Source of the DNA: Gnetum montanum
Taxonomy: Eukaryota; Streptophyta; Gnetopsida; Gnetales; Gnetaceae
Assembly (NCBI GenBank): GCA_015680685.1
Contig: MNCI01027080.1
Span: 41,300 to 67,368 of the forward strand
Length of the DNA: 26,069 nucleotides
Direction: 5' to 3'
Below are positions 10,056-19,199 of this stretch, in pieces. A program made the position numbers and the translations under genes. The notes under the pieces are model-generated. The model did no database searches, had not been told where the DNA came from, and saw nothing but the letters and a program-made list of their open reading frames with translations. Position 1 is the stretch's first letter, and every line of letters starts with the position of its first letter.

Positions 10056-10849
10056 TTATAGATGCTTCATCGAGAACTTTTTGAAGATTGCAAAACCATT
10101 GGTAGAATTAACGAATAAGGACATACCCTTTGAATGGACCAGGGAATGTGAGCTAGCTTTCCAAACCTTGAAATAGAAGCTCTTAGAAACACCCATTCTA
10201 CAAGCTCTTGACTGGTCCAGACCATTCCACATAATGACTGATGCATCCAACTTTGCTTTAGGAGCCGTACTTACATAGTTAGATGACCAAAAATGACCCT
10301 ATTACATTCACTATGCAAGTTGAAGTATTGCTGGTGCACAACTCAATTACACCACAACAGAAAAAGAATTAATGGCTATGGTATTTGCATTAGAAAAATT
10401 TAAGCACTATGTATTGGGCTATAAGATATTTGTACACATGGATCATAGTGCAATTTAGTTCCTAATGAATAAACCAATGGTAAGCCCTCACATCATATGA
10501 TGGCTCGTGATCTTACAAGAGTTTGATCTTACGCTAATCGATCATAAAGGCACTGAAAATGTTGTTGCTAATTATTTATCTTGGTTATGATGGGACAATA
10601 AAGAGGATGAATAGCCAATTTCTGACCACTTCCCTAATGAACTCCTCTTTGCAGGTGTAATAAATAATCAATTAACCATATATAAAAGTTGGTATAGTAG
10701 CATTCTTACCTATCTTCTCACACAAGAAACACCACAAGGGTTAGACGTTAAAAAGAAACAATAGTTTCTTTACTGAGACAAATATTTCATGGAAATCAAC
10801 GGAAAAATTTATAAGGTATGTTCCGATGGCTTGGTCTGATGGTGTGTTC

Positions 10850-12012
10850 TCGATGCAGATCAGTTGTGAGTTCTCCAAAATGCTCATGAGGGCTCTTGTG
10901 GGGGTCATTACACTGGGAGACAAACAACCATTAAAATATTTCTTGTAGGATATTATTGGCCTACATTGTTTTGGGATGCTCATCATTTCATCCAATCTTG
11001 TGAGCACTGCCAATGTGATGGGGGAATGACTGCTAGAATGGAGGGTCCACAACAATGGATTCAACCCTTAGAACCCTTCAACATATGGGGAATTGATTTT
11101 ATGGGGCCTATTACACTGATGTCCAATGGAAAAGCATACATCATTGTTGCTATTGACTATTTTACAAAATGGGCAGAAGCAACCACTGTTATGAATTATA
11201 CATCATCTTCCGCTACATGATTTGTTCAACAAAAAATCATAAATAGGTTTGGCGTGCCTCGTGCACTTAATTCTGACAATGGTACACATTTTATAGGTGC
11301 AACTATTCAGAAGTTAATGCAATTTTTATGAGTTGAGCATAAATTAACTACACCATATCATCCTGAAGAAAATGGTCAAGCTAAAGTCACCAATAAGGAG
11401 ATCACAAAAATATTGACACAGACCATTAGCACATATAGGTGAGACTGGAACACCAAACTGAATGATGCTCTTTGGGCTTACCACTCCATGTAGAAACTCC
11501 GTATAGGCTATTCTCCCTATGAGTTAGTGTATGATAAACTTCCAACACTTCATATCCAAGCTGAGCTCCGTACACTATCTACAACATGCAACCTTAACCT
11601 TGACCTTAGTCTATTGCAAAAAGAATGATTAATGAACCTTAACTTGCTAGATGAGAATCGATTAGCCACCCTATCATCCAACAAATTGCATAAGGCCTTC
11701 AACAAGCAACGTCATGACCTAAGGATTAGGAAAGTCAAATACCAACCAGGAGATAAGGTTCTGTATTGGAATCCCACACATGTGCCACAACGAACTAAAT
11801 TTCAAACACTGGGGAAAGGACCTTATATCATTCATGAAACTTTCCCTTTAGGGGCCATGATGATCTATAAACCTGAAAGCTTGGATAGGAAATTATTAGT
11901 CAACATCCAGCAAACCAAACCTTTCCATGAGCCTAAAACGGCTAGTACTAACACTACCTCTATTAATGGATACCCTTGCTCATTATTTCAGATCTCCTCC
12001 TTCCAAACTTAG
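10850..12012 (+). pseudogene. Element B integrase with GPY/F C-terminal module
   Basis: The zinc region shows GHYTGR near 10905, GYYWPTL near 10950 and SCEHCQ near 10995, so its CxxC is intact. The core carries Asp 11095-11097 (GIDFMGP) and Asp 11275-11277 (SDNGTHF). The third catalytic residue, 36 codons later, is Lys (AAA at 11383-11385) instead of Glu, a G-to-A change. TGA at 11218-11220 and further stops interrupt the frame. The C-terminal part is open from 11632 to 12012, with GDKVLYWNP and GKGPYIIH (11812 onward), the GPY/F module. No chromodomain is seen after it. Non-functional. Confidence 0.87.
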
Positions 12013-12590
12013 TTGTGGGGGAGATGGTCACTAATGCTAACCATTCTAAAGCCCTCAGTTCCTTTGTCTTTTTTTTTTTACAAATTTTTATTTTATACCA
12101 TCGTTAACCTTTTTACTACTTCTTCCTCTATTACATTTTATTTGATTTACTCTCATTCATTGTATAATAAGTGCTCATGATGGTGGATTATACTATAATG
12201 GTGTTGATTGCTAATGTTTGGTTTTTACCATCAAATTTTAATGTTGATACTAAGATATGGTTTCTTTCGATAAGACAGTCAATGAGTCCATGTCACCCAT
12301 CCATCCATACAACTCTATGGTCTTCCTTTGTTTTGGAAATGTACTGTCCCTTTTTCTAAGTAAACTTATTAATAAATTGGTGGCTTGGTATCCTTCAAAC
12401 TAAGATTCAAATGGATTGAATAGGGTGTAACTTCAAGAGGATTCGGCACATTTGTGCTGGCTATTCTCTTGGGGTACTTGGATGTTTTTCATAGGTTTTC
12501 TTCCATTCCACTATTGACCAATATCGGGAAGTCAACTAAATCAAATAAGTCTTTGCATGGTGTAGTTCTCACGCAAAAAAAAATAAAAAA
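12013..12590 (+). other. Element B 3' noncoding region, internally deleted
   Basis: Follows the G-rich GTTGTGGGGGAGATGG stretch and aligns with 3585-4270 of element A (for example CAATGAGTCCA near 12280 and GAATAGGGTGT near 12418). At about 12575-12590, just after TGTAGTTCTCA and an A-rich run, the match jumps to what is 5349 in A. About 1.08 kb is therefore missing, including the polypurine tract and the LTR start. Confidence 0.75.
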
Positions 12591-13128
12591 TCCTTGCAAT
12601 ATTCAAAATAGCTTATTTATTGCATTTAATGTTATTTATAGTTATTTAACACTTTCATTAGTTAATTGATGTTGTTTTTATAGAATTATTAATTTTCAAC
12701 AAGTAAGCACACTCAGTACGACCACTTTGAGCATACATGAAACACTTGGTAACCCAGTAACGACTAGCATTCGGTAATCCCAGTAGTGTTACACTAGTTT
12801 AGGATGTGTCCAGCAAGTGGGAACAGATGCTGGTGTTAGGACTAGCTAGAGCATAGATGATTAGTTAAATTAAATTAGTTACTCACTTATTTCATTTCTC
12901 CACATTAAGCACCAGGAACATAAAACATAAAAAGCCATAAAAATCACATACCCAGGTTTACTTAACCATACAATCATGCCATACAAGTAAGCTTGGGAAG
13001 ACAATGATGGCATAACTCATGCTTATTCTATGAAGGCGCATAAGCACTTAGTCCTTGGAGTTCAACCAGATCGCATGTGAACGCTCATATTCATATGGTT
13101 GGGCGTAGGGGTACCTCGCCACTCATCA
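12591..13128 (+). repeat. Element B 3' LTR remnant lacking U3, TATA and poly(A) signal
   Basis: Aligns with 5349-5886 (538 against 537 bp) at about 90 percent identity by eye and ends in the same CTCGCCACTCATCA. The roughly 290 bp holding the palindromes, TATA box and AATAAA have been deleted, so this copy has no recognisable core promoter. Confidence 0.85.
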
Positions 13129-13753
13129 ACATCCAATGGTGCACATCTTCACAACATTTTTCAATGAACTTTCCTTTTTATTGTTGTGAATTTTTACACC
13201 CTCTTCAAATATTTTCCTTATGTTGAATTTTTTCAAATATTATGGACCACTTATCTATTTTACCCCATGTGTTAACCTTCCTGCTAACACTACTAAAGGG
13301 ATCAATCTACTATAATCACAACCTAGCTAAGTGTAACCACTAACAAGCCAAGGCATTTAACAATTATGTATTACACATTACATACTCATTCATGATTTTG
13401 TTGTGATTCAAGTGGAAAGCATGAACTAGAAGTGAGACTATCTTCACCAAGGATGATGCAACAGTACCATACAATGAGCACTGTTCATGATCGTTGGATC
13501 TCTTCTCTCTCATTCTTCTGCTATCAAGAGGTGTTGGATGTCAATGTTATCCATGGTGTTCACTTCTCTTATTATGAACACCTAATTTTGTAAAAATTAT
13601 ATCTCTGTACACTTGGGCACTCAGGGCCTATTTGTTCCATTTGAGTTAGTTGTATATCAATCAATAATCCCATACCTACCCAATATACTTTGTAAAGAAC
13701 TTGTTCCTCCTCTTCTACACTCAAGGACGAGCTTTCATTCAATCGTGGGGGTA
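13129..13753 (+). mobile_element. Element C 3' internal remnant
   Basis: Right after the B LTR end, sequence from about 13500 onward is homologous to the - strand of element D (22898-23110). Shared blocks include a TTCTCTCTC run, GTGTTCACTT, CAATAATCCCATACC and CATTCAATCGTGGGGG. 13129-13500 has no clear partner in the window. No coding frame is visible. This is interpreted as the 3' noncoding end of another family member. Confidence 0.65.
13744..13753 (+). other. Polypurine tract of element C
   Basis: CGTGGGGGTA directly abuts the LTR start TGATGA at 13754. The same GGGGGTA, reversed as TACCCCC, abuts LTR D, and TACCCC abuts LTR E. This is the expected plus-strand primer, and it shows that LTR C is a 3' LTR. 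Confidence 0.7.
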
Positions 13754-14605
13754 TGATGAGTCATTGTTTTTTAGTCAACGTCAAGTACATGACATTGGAA
13801 CTACAACGTCGGATATGCGACGTCAAGGTCTTGCGGCGATGTCGGGTTTCTGATCTTGGGGTATATACCCTAGCCTATAAATATAGTGCTCAGCCTCTTG
13901 GTTTTTGCATAGTTTTCATGTTAGTTTTCAGTCAAAGTAGTGAACCTTTTGCAGTTTATTTTCCTTGAGGTTAGAATATTTTCTGAGTGCCTACAAAAGG
14001 AGTCTAAGTGTGTACGGTTATTTGTTCGAGCACTAATGTAATTGAGCACAGTAGTGTGATGGGAATAAAACAAACTCTTTTGACAATCCTTGCAGCACCG
14101 AGACTAGATTTATGTTTCTTTTAATGCACTTTACTTTACTACATTTCAATTAAGCAATTTATTTCCAACAATTAATGAACGCCAACACGACCACTTCAAG
14201 CATACATATAGTACTTGGTAACCTAGCAACGTTTAACGTTTGGTAGCCCAGTAGCACTATATGTGTTCAAGATGTGTTCAAAAAAGTGGGACAGTTACTT
14301 GTATTAGGCTAGATAAGTAGTAAACAAATTAGATTTTAAATTACTTTACTTTTCACTCTTGTTGTAGGCGATCACATCTATAAAACATAAAACGATAAAA
14401 ATCATGTACCTCAATTGCACTTAAACCATACCCTTGAGCCTCACAAGTGTAGTTGGAAAGACAAGGAACATTCTCAATGCCCATTTCACTTCCTAGAAAA
14501 GATAATATACTAAATCACTATAGGTCCACAAAATTCAACCAGATATCACACATAACGCCTTAATGATTCGTAAGGTTGGGTGTAGGGATACCTTGCTACT
14601 CATCA
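13754..14605 (+). repeat. LTR C, complete 3' LTR (852 bp)
   Basis: Starts TGATGAGTCATT after the polypurine tract and ends GCTACTCATCA, giving inverted ends TGATGA/TCATCA. A TATAAATA box lies at 13876-13883 and AATAAA at 14064-14069. It matches the other LTRs in patches (CACTTGGTAACC, CCTCACAAGTGTA-like and GGTTGGGTGTAGGG segments) but is more diverged. Its U3 carries CGACGTC/ACGTCG-type palindromes and one GGATATGC where the others have GATATC. No matching 5-bp target duplication flanks it, so it is not a simple solo LTR. It ends about 1.05 kb upstream of the EXLB TATA box, in the same orientation. Confidence 0.82.
13876..13883 (+). promoter_or_regulatory. LTR C TATA box
   Basis: TATAAATA preceded by CC, as in the other LTRs, 122 bp from the LTR start. 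It would drive transcription towards the EXLB gene. Confidence 0.6.
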
Positions 14606-15640
14606 ATCTATGTGACCAATATTTTACTTATAGCCATTAAGACCCCTTATCCATTGGACCACTTTTAGAATTTGTTTTAAGGAAAAAATTTTAAAGGTCT
14701 TTCTCAACAAGTTAGAATTCCTTTTAACAATTTTTTTTTAAAAAAATTATAACTTAATGCTACCCAATGAAATTGAGCTTATAACCTAGAGTTGCCAAAA
14801 TAAGACCCTTACCACTAAATGAACACCTCTTTGCCTCTTCATTGAGTAGATGTTAAAGGACAAGAAGCATGAGAAGATGAGGTTTCACCAAGGAAAGCTT
14901 GGGGGCGGACAAGTGGTATTGTATTGTGTAACATGTCAAGGAGTAAAAACTTTTCAACGTTGATTATGCGCCTTCGAGAACTGTCTAAGAGCAGATATCC
15001 CCACTGCAAAAGGTATGATAAATTATTAATTACATGGTTTACGAAGAAGAATAGGACTTTCCGATTTGGTTAATAAACCAGAGACCTCCATTTGTGCGTT
15101 CACTGTTGATATCTTTTCTGGGGTGGGGTTGGTAAGCGAAAGAGACGGGCATTTGACGAACTTCTGCACCGACGGGACGTTCTGGCAGTGAAGTGAAGTG
15201 AACGTTGCACGACACCTGGCCACAATTCCAGCCGCCGACGCAACAACTTTTTTCAATCTTCTTCTTCTATACATATCTCTTTTGGGGCCAAGTTGCATTT
15301 GCACTTTTCAATTTGCTTAATTCCCTTTTTGCCTTCAATCCACTGTTCATCTTTCCTTCAATCTCTCTTTCTTTCTCTTGCTGAGCCGCCCCTCCCACTA
15401 TGAATTTTCCTTTGTATATTCATGGATATATGATGCACGGCTCTGCTGCATGAGTTTAGCATGGTATACAAAATATTGAAGTGCTTCGAGGAAACTGGGT
15501 GGCTAGCAAAATTGGAAATTGAAGGATAATGTAATTTTCGTCGGGAGTGGGATTCCACGTCGTCCATATTCGCCACTGATGATAATGTTGACGTTGTTTG
15601 CAGAAGAGAAGAAGATATGATTTCGCAGCCTCCACGCCAC
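14606..15640. other. Spacer and distal promoter of EXLB, no gene seen
   Basis: AT-rich up to about 14880, then of more even composition. No conserved reading frame, RNA gene or repeat-family match is recognised. Short motifs of possible regulatory value are an ACGT core in TTCCACGTCG (15554-15563) and a GTGAAGTGAAGTGAACG run near 15187-15203. Confidence 0.5.
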
Positions 15641-15654
15641 CCTCTTGTGCTTCC

Positions 15655-15662
15655 TATATAAG
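15655..15662 (+). promoter_or_regulatory. EXLB TATA box
   Basis: TATATAAG lies 142 bp before the chosen start codon. The expected transcription start is near 15685-15695. No ATG occurs between that point and 15797, which supports the start. An upstream in-frame ATG at 15665 lies too close to the TATA box to be in the transcript. Confidence 0.75.
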
Positions 15663-15769
15663 AAATGACTGTCCGTCTATTCTCCAATATTAATCCAATC
15701 AACAAGTTCTTCATCTTTGATTGTTCCTTGTTTGCAATTTTTGCATCACTGTCACGTTCCAAGGAGGGC

Positions 15770-15775
15770 CACGTG
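15770..15775 (+). promoter_or_regulatory. G-box CACGTG in the EXLB 5' leader
   Basis: CCACGTGG, a perfect palindromic G-box, lies 22 bp upstream of the start codon. G-boxes bind bZIP and bHLH factors in plants and are common in light- and abscisic-acid-responsive genes. Function here is inferred from the motif only. Confidence 0.5.
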
Positions 15776-15796
15776 GAGAAGAACAACTTGAGCAGC

Positions 15797-17618
15797 ATGA
15801 ACATGAAATCATTGAATTGTTGTTTGCTGGTGGTTTTGTTTGCATCAGTGCTGCAGGTGTGCCATGGAGACCCCGGGTACAGGCCCTCCAGAGCAACTTA
15901 CTATGGCAGCCCAGACTGCCTTGGCACCGCCAGTAACAATATCTCCCCATTCTCTGTCACTCCCTTTTTATTTTGTAGATCAGATTGCTTTTTTGTTCCT
16001 TGATTTCTACAGTAACAGGAACACTGATGTATCACTTTTTTCAAGTTGTTATGCCTATTATGTTAGTTTATTGAACATGCATGACGGTGAAGTAATTTTG
16101 GGGCTTATATTCTAATATGAAGTTGGTGTGATGATGGCAGTTGGGGCATGTGGCTTCGGTTCCTTCGGCAAAAACGTTAATGGAGGAAATGTAGCTGGTG
16201 TTTCTGCTCTCTACCGAAATGGCACCGGCTGTGGTACTTGCTACCAGGTAATGTATGACGTATCCATCCTTCCATGACAAACCACATGCATGCATTTATA
16301 AATTATATGATATTTTGGATCTTCTCTATCCTCGCCATCTTGGTGGTGCATTATGTTTATGCTATTTTTACTCTTGGAATCAAACTTATGGCTTACAATA
16401 GTTTAGCTTTTAGACTTGAAAACCATAGAATTATATTGTAATTAATAGTTTTAGCATAACTGAGGTACATGTCTCAACGTACTCTTATACATGTTGCATC
16501 CTATCCAGAAGCAGTATCCTCTAATCAAGTGAGAAATCAATATCTTAATGAGCTGTGTCAGCTTATCACCATGCACAGAAAAAACACTCATCTTTCATAA
16601 AAGAGATTGTGGGTTAAATAATGTCTGGTAATAGAATGAACTAATCTTGCAATAAAATGCTGTTACGGCGGATCACATCTACTCTACTTTACCGTGTGAG
16701 CAGGCGTTACAGTAGCAGCCCCAAGTCTGATTGTCCTAGAAAGAGGCACCAATCATGAACTTTATTATTGGTCACTGCATACTTTAAAGCGTCTTTTTCA
16801 TAAAATTCCTCTGACCACCACAGAAACAGCATCATCAATAGCTCCCTCTCTCTGTATTCTCGGTCCCGGCTAGTCTGTCAATGTCAAGAACATTCCCTTT
16901 AATTTTAACACAAACACGAAATGGCTGTGCCAGGTAAGATGCACAGACGCACAAGTTTGCTCGCCAGATGGGGTGAACCTGGTGGTAACCGACTATGGCC
17001 AGGGCGACCGCACCGACTTTGTGATGAGTCCGCGAGCCTACACTTCCATGGCACTTTCAACAAACTCCTATGCTGCACAGGCCCTCATCTCCAGAGGCGT
17101 AGTCGACATCGAATACAGAAGGTAACAGTAACAAAGATTCTCATTCCTAATTCAGTAAGTAGTAGTAGTACTGCCCACTAAAATATATGGGTCAACCATT
17201 TTTCATTACAAAACTAAAGCAACAATTGTTCTGCTGCTGCTGCAAATTACTGTAAACGCACAGAATAAGCTGCCAGTACGCGGGATACAATCTGGTAGTG
17301 AAAGTGGACGAGAGCAGCAAGAACCCAGATTACTTGGCGCTGGTTCTGCTGTATGTGGGAGGAAAAAGAGACGTGGTGGGCATGGAGGTGAGTGTAGATG
17401 GGAGTCAAGAGTGGAGGGGCATGTGCAGAAACCATGGAGCAGTGTGGGACATAGTTTCTCCTCCATGCGGTGGTTCACTCAGGCTCAGAGTGCGTCTGGC
17501 AGTTGAGGGATATGAAGTTGCAGACGGCAAGTGGGTTGTGTTAGGAAACCCCATTCCTGCTTCCTGGTCTGCTGGTGCTTACTATGACGCTGGTCTCCAA
17601 CTTTCTTTTGATGATTAG
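15797..17618 (+). CDS. EXLB: Expansin-like B (EXLB) protein, four exons, 261 aa
   Basis: Exons are 15797-15932, 16141-16247, 16934-17121 and 17264-17618. All introns are GT-AG and the phases join to 261 codons plus TAG. Residues 1-24 form a signal peptide ending CHG/DPGY, so the protein is secreted to the cell wall. Residues 33-140 are the double-psi beta-barrel domain, with ATYYGSPDC, ACGFGSFG, GCGTCYQVRC and VTDYGQGD. Residues 150-255 are the expansin C-terminal beta-sandwich (CBM63 type), with CQYAGYNL, LVLLYVGGK, NHGAVWD and PASWSAGAYYD. The HFD triad of active alpha- and beta-expansins is absent, as in all expansin-like proteins. The CxYAGYNLV and LYVGG blocks point to EXLB rather than EXLA. 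There is an N-glycosylation site at Asn72. Length fits the family. Wall-loosening activity has not been established for this subfamily. No defect is seen. Confidence 0.93.
15933..16140 (+). other. EXLB intron 1 (208 bp)
   Basis: Donor A/GTAACA and acceptor GGCAG/TTGG, phase 1. The joined codon is ATT (Ile46), preceding the conserved GACGFG block. The T-rich interior has no other recognisable feature. Confidence 0.88.
16248..16933 (+). other. EXLB intron 2 (686 bp)
   Basis: Donor CAG/GTAATG and acceptor GCCAG/GTAAGA, phase 0, between Gln81 and Val82 of the conserved YQVRC. It is the longest intron. No gene or transposon is recognised inside. The acceptor is immediately followed by a perfect donor-like GTAAGA, which is coding here. 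Confidence 0.88.
17122..17263 (+). other. EXLB intron 3 (142 bp)
   Basis: Donor AG/GTAACA and acceptor CGCACAG/AATAAG, phase 2. The CAG at 17261-17263 was chosen because it gives RISCQYAGYN, which keeps the spacing known from other EXLB proteins. An AAG six bases downstream (17269) would also stay in frame and remove two residues. Confidence 0.82.
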
Positions 17619-17830
17619 TGTTACTACTTATCATGTCATCTCCTCCCCCTCTTCTGCATGATAGTGTTCTAATTTGTGCTCTGGAGTTGCAAAAATGTTG
17701 GTTCCAACTAGTAAGTCGTAACTTAGGCAGTTGTGTTAGCTACTGTGGCCAATGTGCTACTTCTTCTCTTGTATCTTGCTGCTGCTGGCTTGGTGATATT
17801 AAATAATCGCTGGTTCGTTGGGATGTGTTT
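17619..17830 (+). other. Probable EXLB 3' untranslated region
   Basis: The sequence after the stop stays T- and C-rich. AATAAT at 17802-17807, in the context TTAAATAATC, is a plausible near-upstream polyadenylation element about 185 bp after the stop. The cleavage site cannot be fixed without transcripts. Confidence 0.45.
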
Positions 17831-19199
17831 ACACAGAAGACTATGATATGTGAATGAAATCAGATGGGAGAAAATTTATAGTAGAAAACTATTGCTATAA
17901 TGGAATGAAACAGAGCATGAGCATACTAAATTAAACGTGGCTTCGACGCCTCGTAAGAGTTCCTTTTTACGATTTTTTTGGAAGTGACGTAAAACATTAA
18001 CGTCCAACCACTGATCACCCCATCTCACATTTCGATTTTAAAATTATGAGATCTTCATTTTATGATGAGTTATATTCCTTTGGTTATATTATATGGAATA
18101 ATTTTCTTTTTGCCCAGCTTGATTGCCAAACATTTATAGTGGTTATTAGGAAGGCTCTTTTTCTTGGTTGCAATCAAGAATAAAGTATGAATGTTTGACC
18201 TTCTAGCATTTTTATTTTTATGGTAAGATTAATTACTAAAAAATGAAATTTTCTTGGGATTTGTGCTAACCACAAGCATGAAATAAGACCATGATTAACA
18301 TACTTCTCTGTGCCTTCATGGGTTAGATTGAAAATTTAGAAAAGATTTTCAGTTAAATCCTATTCTCATTTTAACACTTGGTTATTACTTTGTCCCTTTT
18401 ATTCCTTCTTACCTTAGGCAGCATACATTATGTTTTTCAAACAAATTCTTTTGAAGGGTTTTCTATTTGGTTGTAAGTTGATGCTTTTTCCTTGTGACTC
18501 CTTTCTTAATGTGTGCCTTATCAAGTAGGAAAATGGTGGGGAATGGTGTCTGTTGCTACAAATCATAAACTAAAATTTTCTTTTTATCACCTTTCTTCTT
18601 CTAATCTTCTTGCTCAAGATTTGTTAACTCTCTTGATTTTCTAATTAGTGTTTTCCTTTTTCAACTTTAATAATCCTCTTCTTTCTTTATTACATCGTGC
18701 ATGTTGGTATTGGTAGTCATGGTACCTTTTATGAAATGTCGACACAACATATGCATGACCCTTAGCACATTTTTATTATTTTCCAAATGAGCAAGAGAAG
18801 TTTTTTTTTTTCCATTTTTTAGGGCCCACGAATCTTCCAAGCACCCTAACTTTCAAACTACTAACCCAATTTCAACGTTTTTTGATCCTCATCCTACCAA
18901 AGGTAAGCTCTACATCATGGGGGACACAAACTTTTAGTTTCTTGTAGAATTTTTTTTGAAATTTTTCTAACTCCCCATAGTCAACCTATTAAAATAATAT
19001 TAAAATCAATCACCATAAAGGGTTAGGACCATCACATGAACTTTGATAGCCAAAAATAAAATAATATCAAAATAATCCAACTAGCAAAGATCACAAAGTA
19101 AGTATTGAAATAACCAACTCTTAACACCCAAAAATGAAACATAACTTAATTACCAAGAAAGGTATGAAAATATTTGAAGGGTTATGAAGTAAAAGGTAG
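17831..19199. other. AT-rich intergenic DNA, no feature seen
   Basis: Long T and A runs and many stops in all frames. There is no match to the LTR family or to the coding relic that follows, and no RNA gene is recognised. Confidence 0.6.

Larger units (their letters stand above)
8803..10620 (+). pseudogene. Element B reverse transcriptase and RNase H, decayed
   Basis: The pre-RT block is open from 8939 to 9193 (PLELKFLP, KEKLLKMV, CQHRIYID) and closely resembles Tat/Athila pol. RT follows with KVVKEEI-like sequence near 9235, GDKWRMCIDF near 9335, YNGYNQIQIAP near 9475 and SPWGTF near 9525. The catalytic box reads VFMNYFSTYG (from 9643), so both Asp of the FMDD motif are lost (Asn 9652-9654, Tyr 9655-9657). 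RNase H has TDASNFALGAVL (Asp 10240-10242) and TTEKELMAMVF near 10360. TAG and TAA codons recur where Gln or Trp is expected. Two assembly duplications fall in this region. Confidence 0.88.
5055..13128 (+). mobile_element. Element B: LTR-flanked Tat/Athila-like Ty3/gypsy retrotransposon
   Basis: Complete in outline: 5' LTR, primer-binding site, gag, protease, RT, RNase H, integrase, 3' noncoding region and a truncated 3' LTR. Every coding part is broken by stops, so the copy is inactive. Four N gaps lie inside it. The contig 8478-8801 is inverted and two short overlaps are duplicated, so the true element is shorter than the coordinates suggest by about 250 bp. Gag-to-integrase order with no chromodomain-like tail after the GPY/F module fits the Tat/Athila branch. 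Confidence 0.88.

Noticed and set aside
13754-14605. Solo LTR
   Set aside because: A polypurine tract and 3' noncoding sequence of the family precede it, and no 5-bp target duplication flanks it (GGGTA against ATCTA).
15711-15950. Open frames on both strands overlapping EXLB exon 1, and 15665-15796 as an N-terminal extension of EXLB
   Set aside because: The extension lies partly upstream of the expected transcription start and would bury the signal peptide. The other frames have no family match and overlap conserved EXLB codons.
16921-17181. Open frame starting ATGGCTGTGCCAGG at the end of intron 2
   Set aside because: Wrong frame for the conserved VRCTD and VTDYGQGD blocks, and its ATG lies in the intron.
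17206-17478. Minus-strand frames over EXLB exon 4
   Set aside because: Shadows of a strongly conserved sense exon, with no recognisable domain.
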